DNA of 64,000 nt from NCBI RefSeq assembly GCF_030124325.1, contig NZ_JASKLR010000015.1, positions 1 through 64,000 of the forward strand, read 5' to 3'. This DNA is from Sinorhizobium sp. 8-89 (lineage in GTDB: Bacteria; Pseudomonadota; Alphaproteobacteria; Rhizobiales; Rhizobiaceae). Under the pieces are notes generated by a model. That model was given only the letters and a program-made list of their open reading frames with translations. It was not told the DNA's origin and did no database searches. The translations under genes and the position numbers were made by a program. This document shows, one piece after another, positions 46,643-55,659 of the stretch (position 1 is its first letter; the number at the start of each line of letters is the position of its first letter).

Positions 46643-46809
46643 ATGCCGAGATCGGCTTCTGTTTGACGATGGCGCTCATGTCCAAGGCCGCGAAGGCGTG
46701 GTTGTCCGTGCTGGCAGCGCACAAACCAGATCACATTTGTCCAGCGACGCGGTTGACGTACTCAAGCAGACGCGGCGCGATTTTATCTGAGAGGCGTGCC
46801 GTGCTCTGA
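46639..46809 (+). CDS. Possible 56-aa ORF coupled to sctW (SctX position)
   Basis: ATG 46639 overlaps the sctW stop and has a strong Shine-Dalgarno (AAAGGAGGAAAG). The 56-codon frame (MNAEIGFCLTMALMSKAAKA...) has no known family. In the overlapping +2 frame, 46641-46790 reads LLFDDGAHVQGREGVVVRAG and on to TRRDFI. The slot corresponds to yscX, so this may be a truncated or frameshifted sctX. Confidence 0.4.
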   Translation: MNAEIGFCLTMALMSKAAKAWLSVLAAHKPDHICPATRLTYSSRRGAILSERRAVL

Positions 46810-46816
46810 CACGAGA

Positions 46817-47167
46817 ATGATCCCAATGACGGAACAACTCATCAGTTTAGACATGCGCGACGACCTGTATGTGCGCGCATACCTTTACAGGGTATTTGGC
46901 TACCAAGACAACGCCGCCAAGTTGCTGTTCGGTCCCGTGTGCCGCCGGGCAGGACATGCGCGCTGTCTAGCATTGCTGCAAGCGGGAGCCTGCGCGGATG
47001 CTGCTGCCCAGACAAGCCGGTTTCCGGCGCAGCCATTGGGCGCGAAAGACCGCGTTTGCACCCTGTGGCCGTTGGCCAGCGCCCATTGGCAGCTCGGCGT
47101 TCGGGCCAAGGTGAGGGCTTGGCCGGAAGGGGACCTACAGAAAACGTCGCGCGGATGGCCAGCGTGA
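46817..47167 (+). CDS. sctY: SctY-like (YscY) TPR chaperone
   Basis: A ~116-aa protein just before sctV. The helical pattern (YVRAYLYRVFGYQDNAAKLL, ARCLALLQAGACADAAAQ, ASAHWQLGVRAKVRA) resembles the TPR-like YscY, which pairs with YscX and the SctV gate. The start is ATG 46817 or 46826. It overlaps sctV by 13 bases. Identification rests on position and helical pattern, not on a decisive motif. Confidence 0.6.
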   Translation: MIPMTEQLISLDMRDDLYVRAYLYRVFGYQDNAAKLLFGPVCRRAGHARCLALLQAGACADAAAQTSRFPAQPLGAKDRVCTLWPLASAHWQLGVRAKVRAWPEGDLQKTSRGWPA

Positions 47168-49236
47168 AGTTTCTCCACAAAATCCTGACGGCGCCGACCG
47201 GCCGTAACGATATTGTTCTGGTGGCGTTGCTAATCGCGATCATTTTTATGATGATCATTCCGCTACCCCCAAGCATAGTGGATGTGCTGCAGGCCATCAA
47301 CTTGGGCATCTCAGCGCTTCTGCTGATGCTGGCGGTTTATATCAAGTCACCCCTCGCGTTCGTCTCATTCCCGTCCGTACTCTTGCTGACGACGCTCTTT
47401 CGGCTGTCGCTTAGCATCGCTGCGACACGTACGATCTTGCTGCGCGCGGATGCCGGTCAAATCATCAGAACATTCGGCGAATTTGTAGTGGCCGGCAATC
47501 TCGTAGTGGGTGCGGTCACCTTCCTGATCATCACAATTGTGCAGTTTGTGGTCATCACCAAAGGCTCCGAACGCGTGGCCGAGGTCGCTGCACGCTTCTC
47601 CCTGGATGCAATGCCAGGCAAGCAAATGAGCGTCGACGGCGACCTGCGTGCTGGCAGCATCGATATCCGAGAGGCACGACGGCGCCGTGTCGCGATCGAG
47701 CGCGAGAGTCAGCTGTATGGTGCCATGGACGGTGCCATGAAGTTCGTCAAGGGTGATGCCATCGCCGGCTTGATTAGCATCGCGGTGAACATCATAGGCG
47801 GCATCGCGATTGGTTCGCTGCAAAAGGGAATGGGCTTGTACGAGGCGCTTGAGGTCTACGCGATCCTCACCATTGGGGATGGGCTGGTCGGTCAGATTCC
47901 AGCTCTCTTCACAGCCGTCACGGCAGGCTTTATCGTCACGAGGGTAAGTGATGACGATAATGGCGCCGATCTTGGCAGTGAAATCGGCGAAGAGGTCAGC
48001 GCACAGCCACGTGCACTGATCGTCGGGTCATTCATCCTCCTGTTGTTCTCTTTCGTGCCTGGCTTCCCCATGGTGATCTTCGTGATCTTGGCAGCACTGG
48101 CGGGGGGCGGTGGCTGGCTACTGCAGCGCAGTCGGCAGCATTCAGCCCCGGTGTTGTATTCCGGCTCGAAGAACGGCGGCGTCCTTTCACCGGCGTTGGA
48201 TGGGGCTGCCGAGCTTGGCATCGTGCTGACGGTACCTGTGATGGTCGATATTGGCCACGACGTTCAGCTAATCGCCCAGCCAGATCTATTGAATGAGGCG
48301 GTGGCCGCCGTGCGGCAGACAATTCTTGTCGATCTCGGCATTCCCCTTCCGGAAATCAAACTGCGGGTCAACGATAGCTGCAAGGACGGAGCCTACATCA
48401 TCATGCTGCATGAAATACCGTGTGGTGAAGGAGAGCTACGGTCGCAATACCTTCTGGCACGCGAGACGCCCGAGACTCTCGACCTTTTGGGCATTCCCTA
48501 TGTACTGGATAAATGCTTCTTGCCTCAGATCGAGGCAGTCTGGGTGGACCTTGCACACCGCGAGTCCTTACAAGCTGCCGGCATCCCATTCCTGGAGCCC
48601 GTTCAGATCCTTAGCTATCATGTTGATCATGTCCTCCGCCGACATGCTGATGAATTCGTCGGAATTCAGGAAACGAAAATACTTTTGAACCAGGTGGAAG
48701 CGTGGCTCCCGGAACTCGTGAAAGAGGTGCTGCGCTCAGTTCCTGCGCAGACGATTTCTGAAGTCTTTCAGCGACTGGTGTCCGAAGGAGTCTCGCTGCG
48801 CAACATGCGCACCATTCTCACGGCACTCCTCGAATGGGGCCAGAAGGAAAAGGATACGGTCCTACTGACCGAGCATGTCCGCTGTGCGCTGAAGAGGCAA
48901 ATCTGCTTCCAGTATTGCAGCATGAATCTGTTGCCGGCCTACATTCTGACACCGGACGTGGAAGACATAGTGCGTAACGCCATTCGGCAGACTTCCGCTG
49001 GCAGCTATCTCGCTCTCGACGCTCTTACCACACGCCAGATCATCGAAAAAATGAGAGAGGCGACCGGCGACCTCCACCAGCAGCCGCACAAGCCGGTTTT
49101 GCTGACTTCCATGGATATCCGCCGATACTTGCGCAAGATTATTGAAGCCGATTTCCACGGCCTTCCAGTGCTCTCGTATCAGGAGCTTACTCCCGAGATC
49201 TGTGTACAGCCATTGGCAAGGATATCGCTGCCGTGA
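47155..49236 (+). CDS. sctV: SctV major export gate protein
   Basis: A 693-aa FlhA/YscV/LcrD protein. Eight N-terminal membrane segments enclose the FHIPEP family signature region (TRTILLRADAGQIIRTFGEF, SLDAMPGKQMSVDGDLRAG). The C-terminal cytosolic ring domain binds substrates. ATG 47155 gives the expected N-terminus (MASVKFLHKILTAPTGRNDI); an upstream in-frame GTG at 46939 lies within sctY. The stop overlaps sctD. Confidence 0.97.
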   Translation: MASVKFLHKILTAPTGRNDIVLVALLIAIIFMMIIPLPPSIVDVLQAINLGISALLLMLAVYIKSPLAFVSFPSVLLLTTLFRLSLSIAATRTILLRADAGQIIRTFGEFVVAGNLVVGAVTFLIITIVQFVVITKGSERVAEVAARFSLDAMPGKQMSVDGDLRAGSIDIREARRRRVAIERESQLYGAMDGAMKFVKGDAIAGLISIAVNIIGGIAIGSLQKGMGLYEALEVYAILTIGDGLVGQIPALFTAVTAGFIVTRVSDDDNGADLGSEIGEEVSAQPRALIVGSFILLLFSFVPGFPMVIFVILAALAGGGGWLLQRSRQHSAPVLYSGSKNGGVLSPALDGAAELGIVLTVPVMVDIGHDVQLIAQPDLLNEAVAAVRQTILVDLGIPLPEIKLRVNDSCKDGAYIIMLHEIPCGEGELRSQYLLARETPETLDLLGIPYVLDKCFLPQIEAVWVDLAHRESLQAAGIPFLEPVQILSYHVDHVLRRHADEFVGIQETKILLNQVEAWLPELVKEVLRSVPAQTISEVFQRLVSEGVSLRNMRTILTALLEWGQKEKDTVLLTEHVRCALKRQICFQYCSMNLLPAYILTPDVEDIVRNAIRQTSAGSYLALDALTTRQIIEKMREATGDLHQQPHKPVLLTSMDIRRYLRKIIEADFHGLPVLSYQELTPEICVQPLARISLP

Positions 49237-50606
49237 AGAATGCCACAACACAGCAAACGGGTGAGCAGGCCGAACTGGCCTTACGCGTGTTGTCCGGCCC
49301 CAACCGGGGTGCTGAGACATCACTGGGCGAAGGAGTTTGGTTGATCGGTAGCCAAGACACCGATGATCTCACCTTCGCCGATCCGGAACTGGTTGGGTCG
49401 CATCTTTCCATCGCGATCACGGCGGGAAGGATCGAGATCACAGCGCTCGCGCCGGGCGTGCGCGTTGGCGGTCGAGATCTCCCAACAGACAAGCCGATCA
49501 TTCTTGAGCCGAGCACTCCAGTTGAGGTCGGGCGGACGATTTTCGGTGTCATGCTCGCCGGGCACAGCTTTCCCGACGTAGTCTCTACGCTCGAGGATAA
49601 AATGCTGGACGCGCCGCATCTCTCCTCCTCTTCGCTTGAAAAGCTATCGGTTCTGGAGGGCCACGAAACACCTCTCTCAACGGGCCCCATACCCCGGCAA
49701 TTGCGGCTTGGCGCGTTGGTTTGCGGCTTCCTGATCATCACATGCACTGGGGTCTGGGCAGGGATGGAATGGGTTCCCGCTCTCACCTTGGCCGCCGTTT
49801 CGGCTACTGATCGCATCAAGATAGCACGAAATGTCCTTCGCGATTTGGGCGTTGCACACGACATCAAATTCAGTCTCTCCGGTGAAAGGCTCGTCATCGA
49901 CAGCGAACTACTACCTGCAGAGGGTAAGAAGCTTCAAGCCGCCCTACGCGGCGCCGGACTAACGGCTGAAGTCGCACCGAAAAGACGGCCGGCCACTCCG
50001 TCCGGTGCAAAGCTCATTGATCTCGCAACGACGGTCTTGCGGGCGTTCGGCATCGAGGGCAGCGCTCGCGTGGGAGACGCAGGACAGATTGCGCTGACTG
50101 GATACGGTCCGAGCGACGCGAGCGTCGAAGCGGCGCTTCTTCGCCTGCAGCAGGATATTCCCGGGGCGCACAAAATTGATGATGCGATCGCAACACCCGA
50201 GCGCGCCCGCGCTTTCCTGGAGACGGCCACAGCAACGCAATTACGCCGCTCCATTCGCATAGTGACGAAGCCACACGTCGTACTTGTCTCAGGAATGTTG
50301 TCACCGGCCGCCTACGACGAGTGGACGGCTGTTTCTTCTCGCTTCGAGAAGAAATTCTCACCTCACATCCGACTTGAGACGCGCTTCTCGCCCGTGTGGT
50401 TGCCGGCGCCGACAGGTTTAGACCTCGGCCCGACTCCATTCATCGTTATTGAGAATAGAATGCACCTGAAAGTTGGCGATAACGTCGATCACGTCGGCAA
50501 GATCATCGCCATCGATCGTGACGGAGTACTTGTGCATATCGGCGAGTCTGACGTGCATGTTCTTTATCCAAGCAAGCCGAAATGGATAGCAGAGGAGGCT
50601 CAATGA
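49233..50606 (+). CDS. sctD: SctD inner-membrane ring protein (YscD/PrgH-like)
   Basis: A 457-aa protein with an N-terminal FHA-like cytosolic domain (residues ~8-110, ALRVLSGPNRGAETSLGEGV), one membrane segment near residues 158-178 (ALVCGFLIITCTGVWAG) and periplasmic ring-building/BON-like repeats. It starts at GTG 49233 inside sctV and overlaps the following small gene. Confidence 0.92.
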   Translation: MKNATTQQTGEQAELALRVLSGPNRGAETSLGEGVWLIGSQDTDDLTFADPELVGSHLSIAITAGRIEITALAPGVRVGGRDLPTDKPIILEPSTPVEVGRTIFGVMLAGHSFPDVVSTLEDKMLDAPHLSSSSLEKLSVLEGHETPLSTGPIPRQLRLGALVCGFLIITCTGVWAGMEWVPALTLAAVSATDRIKIARNVLRDLGVAHDIKFSLSGERLVIDSELLPAEGKKLQAALRGAGLTAEVAPKRRPATPSGAKLIDLATTVLRAFGIEGSARVGDAGQIALTGYGPSDASVEAALLRLQQDIPGAHKIDDAIATPERARAFLETATATQLRRSIRIVTKPHVVLVSGMLSPAAYDEWTAVSSRFEKKFSPHIRLETRFSPVWLPAPTGLDLGPTPFIVIENRMHLKVGDNVDHVGKIIAIDRDGVLVHIGESDVHVLYPSKPKWIAEEAQ

Positions 50607-50860
50607 TGAGTGAGGATTTGGTCATGTTTGACCTACAGAGGCAGCTTTTCAATGATGTCGATGGCACATACAGATCTGCTGTTGATACAGAGTTGGAAAA
50701 ATGGCGGGAATCGTTGAAACGCGAGATGGATGTCGGCGTTCCGAGGCAGGCGTTCGAAGTATTATCTGCCATTGCCGACTCGATAACTGCCGCAAGAGAG
50801 GTGGTTGATACAACATGGATGCGTTATCACGCCAACCAATTCCAATCTGGGAGAAGATAA
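50603..50860 (+). CDS. SctE/YscE-like small T3SS needle chaperone
   Basis: An 85-aa helical protein (DLQRQLFNDVDGTYRSAVDT, EVLSAIADSITAAREVVDT). Size, coiled-coil content and position between sctD and the needle gene match YscE/SsaE, co-chaperone of the needle. ATGATG at the start overlaps the sctD stop; the TAATG at its end couples it to the needle gene. Confidence 0.65.
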   Translation: MMSEDLVMFDLQRQLFNDVDGTYRSAVDTELEKWRESLKREMDVGVPRQAFEVLSAIADSITAAREVVDTTWMRYHANQFQSGRR

Positions 50861-51078
50861 TGGATTTCAATACCATAAATTCCAACGTAGGCGGAGATGT
50901 TGTGACCTCAGAACAAAATCTCAGAAATTACATGGCAAATATGAATCCAGACAACACTATGGATCAGCTTCGCCTCCAATCCGCGATGAACAGGCATACT
51001 ACACTCGTGAATTTGGATTCGACCCTCATCAAAGTGATCCACGACGCCCTCAATGGCATTATTGGAAACATCCGGTGA
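50860..51078 (+). CDS. sctF: SctF needle subunit
   Basis: A 72-aa helical hairpin protein of YscF/PrgI size. The central turn MNPDNTMDQLRLQSAMNRHT and the C-terminal NLDSTLIKVIHDALNGIIGN are needle-like. It starts in the TAATG overlap with the YscE-like gene, so polymer and chaperone are co-translated. It lacks the canonical YscF PxxP-type motifs in full; identity rests on size, helix pattern and place. Confidence 0.8.
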   Translation: MDFNTINSNVGGDVVTSEQNLRNYMANMNPDNTMDQLRLQSAMNRHTTLVNLDSTLIKVIHDALNGIIGNIR

Positions 51079-51283
51079 GTGACCTAGGTCAGATTCCGGC
51101 GGCCCGCGGCTCACTGCCGGGACTACATCTGCCGCCCCGTGCAGGCAGCCACGTGCTTTCGAGTTTTTGGCGCTCCGCGTCTATTCGGTACGCGTCGGGG
51201 ATTGTTTCCAATCGCCGGCAGAGCATGAGAGACACCCGCATCAGCAACGCAACGGCCACCCGGTGACTTTTAGGCGCAATTAG

Positions 51284-52288
51284 ATGTTTTCAAGGTTTTT
51301 GCAACTACGCCACCTCCGCTATTTCAAAGGCATCGTGGATGCTGGTAGCTTTTGCCGGGCTGCGACCGCAATCAACGTGGCGCAGCCGGCCTTAAGTCAA
51401 CAGATTGCTGCCTTGGAAGCCGAGCTTGGCGTCCCGCTCCTGCACCGCAGCGTCCGGGGCGTTTGCCCGACACGGGAGGGCAAGGCCTTGTATCGAGAGG
51501 CCGCCTCCATCCTGCAGCAAGTGGAACAACTGCACGGCATCGTTCGCTCCACGGCGGGAGAACCGGAAGGCTCGGTAAGGGTCGGCATGTCCTCGGCGCT
51601 CGCTGCTTCCTTCGCGAGCGCCTTTGTGGGCGCCTGCCAGACTGAACTCCCAAAAGTGAAAATGCGTCTAATCACGGGAGACTTCCTCCACATGAGGCCG
51701 CTCATCGAATCACGCGCGCTCGACATCTGCGTCGTGTTTGAGGATGAGCCCGCTCAAGGCTTTGCGCGCCAGCCGCTGTTTCATCAGCCATTGTCCCTGG
51801 TCCGGCCGGCGCATGCACAAGACGTGGAATCCTCGGTTCCGCTCGAGTGCTTGGCTGAGCTTCCTCTTGTTCTGCCAACACGGCCGAGCACAATTCGCAA
51901 TGCACTGGACCGGGCGTTTGAGGCGGCCCGCGTAGTTCCGAACTGCCTTGCGGAGGTCGACACCTTTAGCAGTGCGCTCTCCTTAGTCAAGGCCGGTATC
52001 GCCAGTGCCATCGTTCCCAAGAGCGACCTGTCGGACATTGCCGGCCATGAAGACCTGATCCCGGTTGTCATCGATCCACCAATGCATATGACGGCATGCC
52101 TGATCTCCTCCCGCGACCTTCCGCTCACCTCCGCCGCCGAGGCTGTAAGCGCCTTACTCGTTACGCAGGTGGAGAAAGTGCATCAGAAAGACCTCACATC
52201 GGATGCGAGCGCGGCTTTTTCAGATAACCCGTCTCGTGGGTCGGCTACGCGAGATAATCAAGCATCTCTTGTACCTGAAAGCACCTGA
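51284..52288 (+). CDS. LysR-family transcriptional regulator (Nac-like)
   Basis: A 334-aa LysR regulator. The N-terminal winged HTH is clear (LRHLRYFKGIVDAGSFCRAA, INVAQPALSQQIAALEAELG) and the effector domain spans ~95-300. The closest look is the NAC/CynR-type subgroup. It follows the needle gene by 205 bases in the same orientation and precedes an effector gene, so it is a natural candidate regulator of this T3SS. The last ~40 residues are unusual, Ser-rich, probably a tail. Confidence 0.85.
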   Translation: MFSRFLQLRHLRYFKGIVDAGSFCRAATAINVAQPALSQQIAALEAELGVPLLHRSVRGVCPTREGKALYREAASILQQVEQLHGIVRSTAGEPEGSVRVGMSSALAASFASAFVGACQTELPKVKMRLITGDFLHMRPLIESRALDICVVFEDEPAQGFARQPLFHQPLSLVRPAHAQDVESSVPLECLAELPLVLPTRPSTIRNALDRAFEAARVVPNCLAEVDTFSSALSLVKAGIASAIVPKSDLSDIAGHEDLIPVVIDPPMHMTACLISSRDLPLTSAAEAVSALLVTQVEKVHQKDLTSDASAAFSDNPSRGSATRDNQASLVPEST

Positions 52289-52383
52289 TAATCGAGGCGG
52301 CCGACTTCCGGATGTAGGCCCCTGCAATTTCATATTGGCGCCGTTTCAATGTGGATTCTAGTCGCCGAAGTGGGGAACGGATG

Positions 52384-52413
52384 GTCCAAGCTTCGAAACT
52401 TTGCGCGAGATCA
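52384..52413 (+). promoter_or_regulatory. Possible tts-box-like sequence
   Basis: GGTCCAAGCTTCGAAACTTT followed by GCGCGAGATCA resembles the rhizobial TtsI box (GTCAGCTT-N-TCGAAAGCT, then a TCA-containing half) with a one-base gap and a few mismatches. It lies 64-93 bases upstream of the effector ATG. Weak match, listed because of its position. Confidence 0.3.
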
Positions 52414-52476
52414 ATGCGGTCATGCCCGATTGATGCTGTTGAGGCTGGATCATCGGCGTAGTTGAGGAGTGATGCG

Positions 52477-54036
52477 ATGCGAATCGGGAGTGACCGCCTC
52501 GGCGGCTTTGCGGCGTTAAACCAGCAGATCGTTGACCGACTGGCAGAGGCCCCGAGTGCGATGACTGCGTTCCGCGAAGGGGTTCACTCACTTAGCTCGC
52601 TGTGTTCTCGGAACACGCAGACCCCACCTGCGAGGAGCCCTGAACTGCCATACGGCGACCGGGCAAAGCATAGCGGGGAAGGTACGACGGAAAGCGGGAC
52701 GGGCGGCCGATCAAGCTTTGCCGCGCGAGCGGTGAAGTACGGCTTGTGCGTTGCAGCTGCCGGCTACACCTATGATAAGGTCGCTAATGACTTCCCCCTT
52801 TCCACGACCTCGCTGCATGATGGGAAAAGGGGCTTCACCAGCAACCAACGGTTGAAGGTGGCCCGGGCGACGGCGAGGGAATATTACGCGCGCTATCACG
52901 CCGCAGGCCACGAAGCTCAGCGTTTGAGTAGGCGCCCCCACGTTCCATTTCGTATCTGCGGCAACAACCAGTTCGCTACTATGATCGATTACCGGGCAGC
53001 GACCCGCGTCCACGTCGCGCAATTGGTGGATTCCGTAGAGGCGCGCGGATCACTCGTTCGGAACCTAGCCTTCATGAAGGGCCACCTTGTGAATAACGAG
53101 CGCGTGGCCAAGTACAAGCCGCCGCAGGTGCCGAATGATCCGGATCTGACGAAGAGTCCCCTTTACAATCAGAAGAATAAATACGCGCTGACGGGCGTGC
53201 TCAATAAGGATACCGGTGCCTACGGATACACCTCGAGGTCGGTCACTCAGCCTTTTGTGAACAAGGGGGTACAGCACTTTCGAGATACCATCCACAGTGA
53301 GAAAGGGCTGACCCTCAAGCGATGCATCGAAATGGTTGAGGCGCTGCTCCAGAGGAACAGCGGGCTTAGCGAGGAGATCCAGTTTGCGGCCGGCCAGGCT
53401 ATCTTAAACTTCAGACAGGTCTACGCTGCGGACGCGCACTGGGGACATGCCGAGAACGTCGTGATGAAGACTCTGGCCGAGCACGGTTTGCTATCACTGT
53501 CGGAAACCGCGAAGCTCGATGCGACTCTGATGTTTGAGGATCCCGACAAGAACAGGCTGAAGCGTAACACGAGTTTAGTGGGTCCATGGCTGCACAAACT
53601 CGATACCCGAATCCAGGAGATTCGGTCAGGTCACGACCCCGCAGTGGTCGCGGATCTGAACCACCCGGATATCGCACAGATGAGATACCTCCCCATCGCG
53701 CATTTCAAGTTGAACGAGCAGGGAAATGGTTTCGAGGACTGCTCCGGATTCGGCGATTCATTCACGTGCGCCAATGCCGTCGCCTGCATTAACCACACGC
53801 GCTTGATGAGTGGCCAGCAGCGGCTCTCAAAGGAGGAGGTCATAGTAATCGTGGCATGCATCAACGCCGTGTATGACGACACGAGCTCAATCCGGCATAC
53901 GCTCCATGAGATAGCGCGTGGCTGTTTCGCGGGCGCTGGTTACACGATCGAGGATGCGGATGAGTTCTACGCGCTTGTCTGTCGAAAGGCGGCGGAAGAG
54001 TATTATGGCGGCCGGAGTCTTTCGAAGATTGGGTAA
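52477..54036 (+). CDS. Putative type III effector (519 aa, XopAG/HopG-like candidate)
   Basis: A 519-aa soluble protein with a Ser/Thr/Pro-rich N-terminus (residues 1-80, typical of T3SS signals) and a helical remainder without an enzyme motif I recognise. GAGGAG lies 8-12 bases before ATG 52477. A GPWL tetrapeptide at residues 369-372 recalls the GPxL cyclophilin-binding motif of the XopAG/AvrGf/HopG1 effectors; this single motif is weak evidence. The C-terminus is SKIG. It follows the LysR regulator and a tts-like box, and precedes IS debris, supporting an effector role. Confidence 0.6.
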   Translation: MRIGSDRLGGFAALNQQIVDRLAEAPSAMTAFREGVHSLSSLCSRNTQTPPARSPELPYGDRAKHSGEGTTESGTGGRSSFAARAVKYGLCVAAAGYTYDKVANDFPLSTTSLHDGKRGFTSNQRLKVARATAREYYARYHAAGHEAQRLSRRPHVPFRICGNNQFATMIDYRAATRVHVAQLVDSVEARGSLVRNLAFMKGHLVNNERVAKYKPPQVPNDPDLTKSPLYNQKNKYALTGVLNKDTGAYGYTSRSVTQPFVNKGVQHFRDTIHSEKGLTLKRCIEMVEALLQRNSGLSEEIQFAAGQAILNFRQVYAADAHWGHAENVVMKTLAEHGLLSLSETAKLDATLMFEDPDKNRLKRNTSLVGPWLHKLDTRIQEIRSGHDPAVVADLNHPDIAQMRYLPIAHFKLNEQGNGFEDCSGFGDSFTCANAVACINHTRLMSGQQRLSKEEVIVIVACINAVYDDTSSIRHTLHEIARGCFAGAGYTIEDADEFYALVCRKAAEEYYGGRSLSKIG

Positions 54037-54423
54037 TGATGGTGGAAGTCTGCAGCCGCCTGGAGGAAGTCTGCCCCTAAGAAAACTGATCGCTTGGCGC
54101 CGCGGCATGTCGCGAAAGGAGATGCCCTCTTCAAAAGGTCGTTGCGCGGCGTCATCCGGCTCCGTCCCTTGGCTGCGACCTCTACGAGATGGTTCACGCC
54201 CTCGATGCGGGCGCCGATAGTCTCAAAACGAGTTCGGACTGCTCTGTCGCCTAAGCCGCGTTTCGGCGACCACCGTCGAATATGCCAGCGGTGTTGATAC
54301 TGCCGCAGAAGAATTTCGTGGATACCAAGGCGCTGCCTGGCAACTTTACGTTGGGCACACGATGGAGGCCATCGAGAAAACCCAGGCGACTAGATCACTC
54401 GTCACCTGAATCCGAAATTCGTG
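54037..54423 (+). other. Intergenic region downstream of the 519-aa effector
   Basis: About 390 bases with several short open frames but no family resemblance. It borders the IS630 remnant. No clear terminator hairpin was found. Confidence 0.35.
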
Positions 54424-54805
54424 TCATAAGTCCTGGGCTTTCTGGCAGAAACGTTTGACGGAGGTCAGGATGTCGTCTGCGATTTCGTCCACTGTAAGGC
54501 TTCGGGTTCTCGTTATGGCGTTCGATGAAGCTACGGATGTCGGCTTCGAGCTGCATTGTCGAAGTGTGGACGCCGCGACGGAGCTGCGTGCGGGTCAGTT
54601 CCGCAAACCAGCGTTCGACCTGATTGATCCGTGATGCCGAGGTCGGGGTGAAGTGCACGTGGTAGCGCCGCCGTCGCATCAGTTTTTGACCATTGCAGTT
54701 TTGTGGGTCGCATAGTTGTCCATCACGATATGAACGTCCAAATCGGACGGCACATTCGCATCGATCTGTCCAGCTTTCGCGAAGCGCGCATGGAGCGCGC
54801 AACAC
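54424..54805 (-). pseudogene. IS630-family transposase C-terminal remnant
   Basis: The minus strand encodes the last ~100 residues of an IS630 transposase (FTPTSASRINQVERWFAELT, THTSTMQLEADIRSFIERHN-like, ENPKPY), then shifts frame to ILTSVKRFCQKAQDL before its stop at 54424. The catalytic N-terminal part is lost. Confidence 0.8.
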
Positions 54806-54984
54806 GATGCTTGCGCACCTGTCGCTCTAGATATTCCCGCTCCGCTCGCTCAAAACCAATGGGGCCGTTGGTCGGCCAGTCGCATTTGCCACTGCTCAAC
54901 CTCCAATGAAGAGGTCAAAGCATACAATGTAGTGAATTTTAATTCCAGATGACTGGTCTTAGTCTAGATCAAGCGCACCCTCGC

Positions 54985-55195
54985 CAGCGCCCGCTACCGC
55001 GGCCACAATGGCCCCGGTGAGCCTCCGGTTGCGGGGCTTTACCAACGGCCAGAAGCGCCGCCTCACACTGCCGATCGAGCGCAAGAAGCAGGGACGTTCC
55101 GCCATCGAGCTGGTCATCGCCATAGCAATGCTGACATCCCATGCGCGCATTTACGTCGCCGGCGAACGCCAAGACGAGATGCCGACGGAATAGAT
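54985..55195 (+). pseudogene. IS5-family transposase remnant
   Basis: The plus strand reads YRGHNGP, then in another frame FTNGQKRRLTLPIERKKQGR and SAIELVI, which mirror the RGHN...ISGQKRG...RRRSAIEPVIGH region of IS5-type transposases. Two frameshifts and short length make it a relic. Confidence 0.6.
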
Positions 55196-55331
55196 GCGCC
55201 CGGACCATCTGTTCGACAGCCGACGCCACCTTCCGTTAGTCGACAAAGATCCGCTCTGCCCTGTGGGAACTGTGATGCGAAAATCTCTTGTGCCGACCGC
55301 CTGCGAGTGTGCTTACTGCTCCATATCCGAC

Positions 55332-55347
55332 TGGCACGTTCTTTGCT
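55332..55347 (+). promoter_or_regulatory. Sigma-54 (RpoN) type promoter upstream of the SKWP effector
   Basis: TGGCACGTTCTTTGCT matches the -24/-12 consensus TGGCACG-N4-TTGCW at every fixed position, with GG and GC 12 bases apart. It is about 690 bases upstream of ATG 56035 and 330 bases before the decayed N-terminal frame. A weak NifA-like TGT-N10-ACG lies at 55210-55225. Confidence 0.6.
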
Positions 55348-55659
55348 TGATCTCATAGTGCCGTTCCATCACAGAAACCAAGGCCAAAGAGGTCCATCTC
55401 CATGCATCCCGTCGCACCGAATGATAATGTGACTTGTTGTCCGGCTGTAGTTGCTCGCGTGATTTCGCAGCAGTTGTTGATGATGAAGAACCTACATCAT
55501 CGATTGCTCAGCCTCATTTTGCACAGCGGTCGGAAACCTTGAGTGCACCCAAAACGCAATCCGTTCTCAAGGGTCTCGAAGGAGCAGACTTCATTAGCAC
55601 AATCGCTAGCTTCGGTCACGAGTCGCTGGTCTATCTTGCTAAGGCTTGATTACGTGGAA
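55348..55659 (+). other. Leader region downstream of the sigma-54 promoter
   Basis: No gene is convincing here. A 71-codon frame opens at 55434 (TTG) and ends at 55649, and a GTG at 55543 opens the frame of the next feature. Either could be the original start of the effector. Confidence 0.35.
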
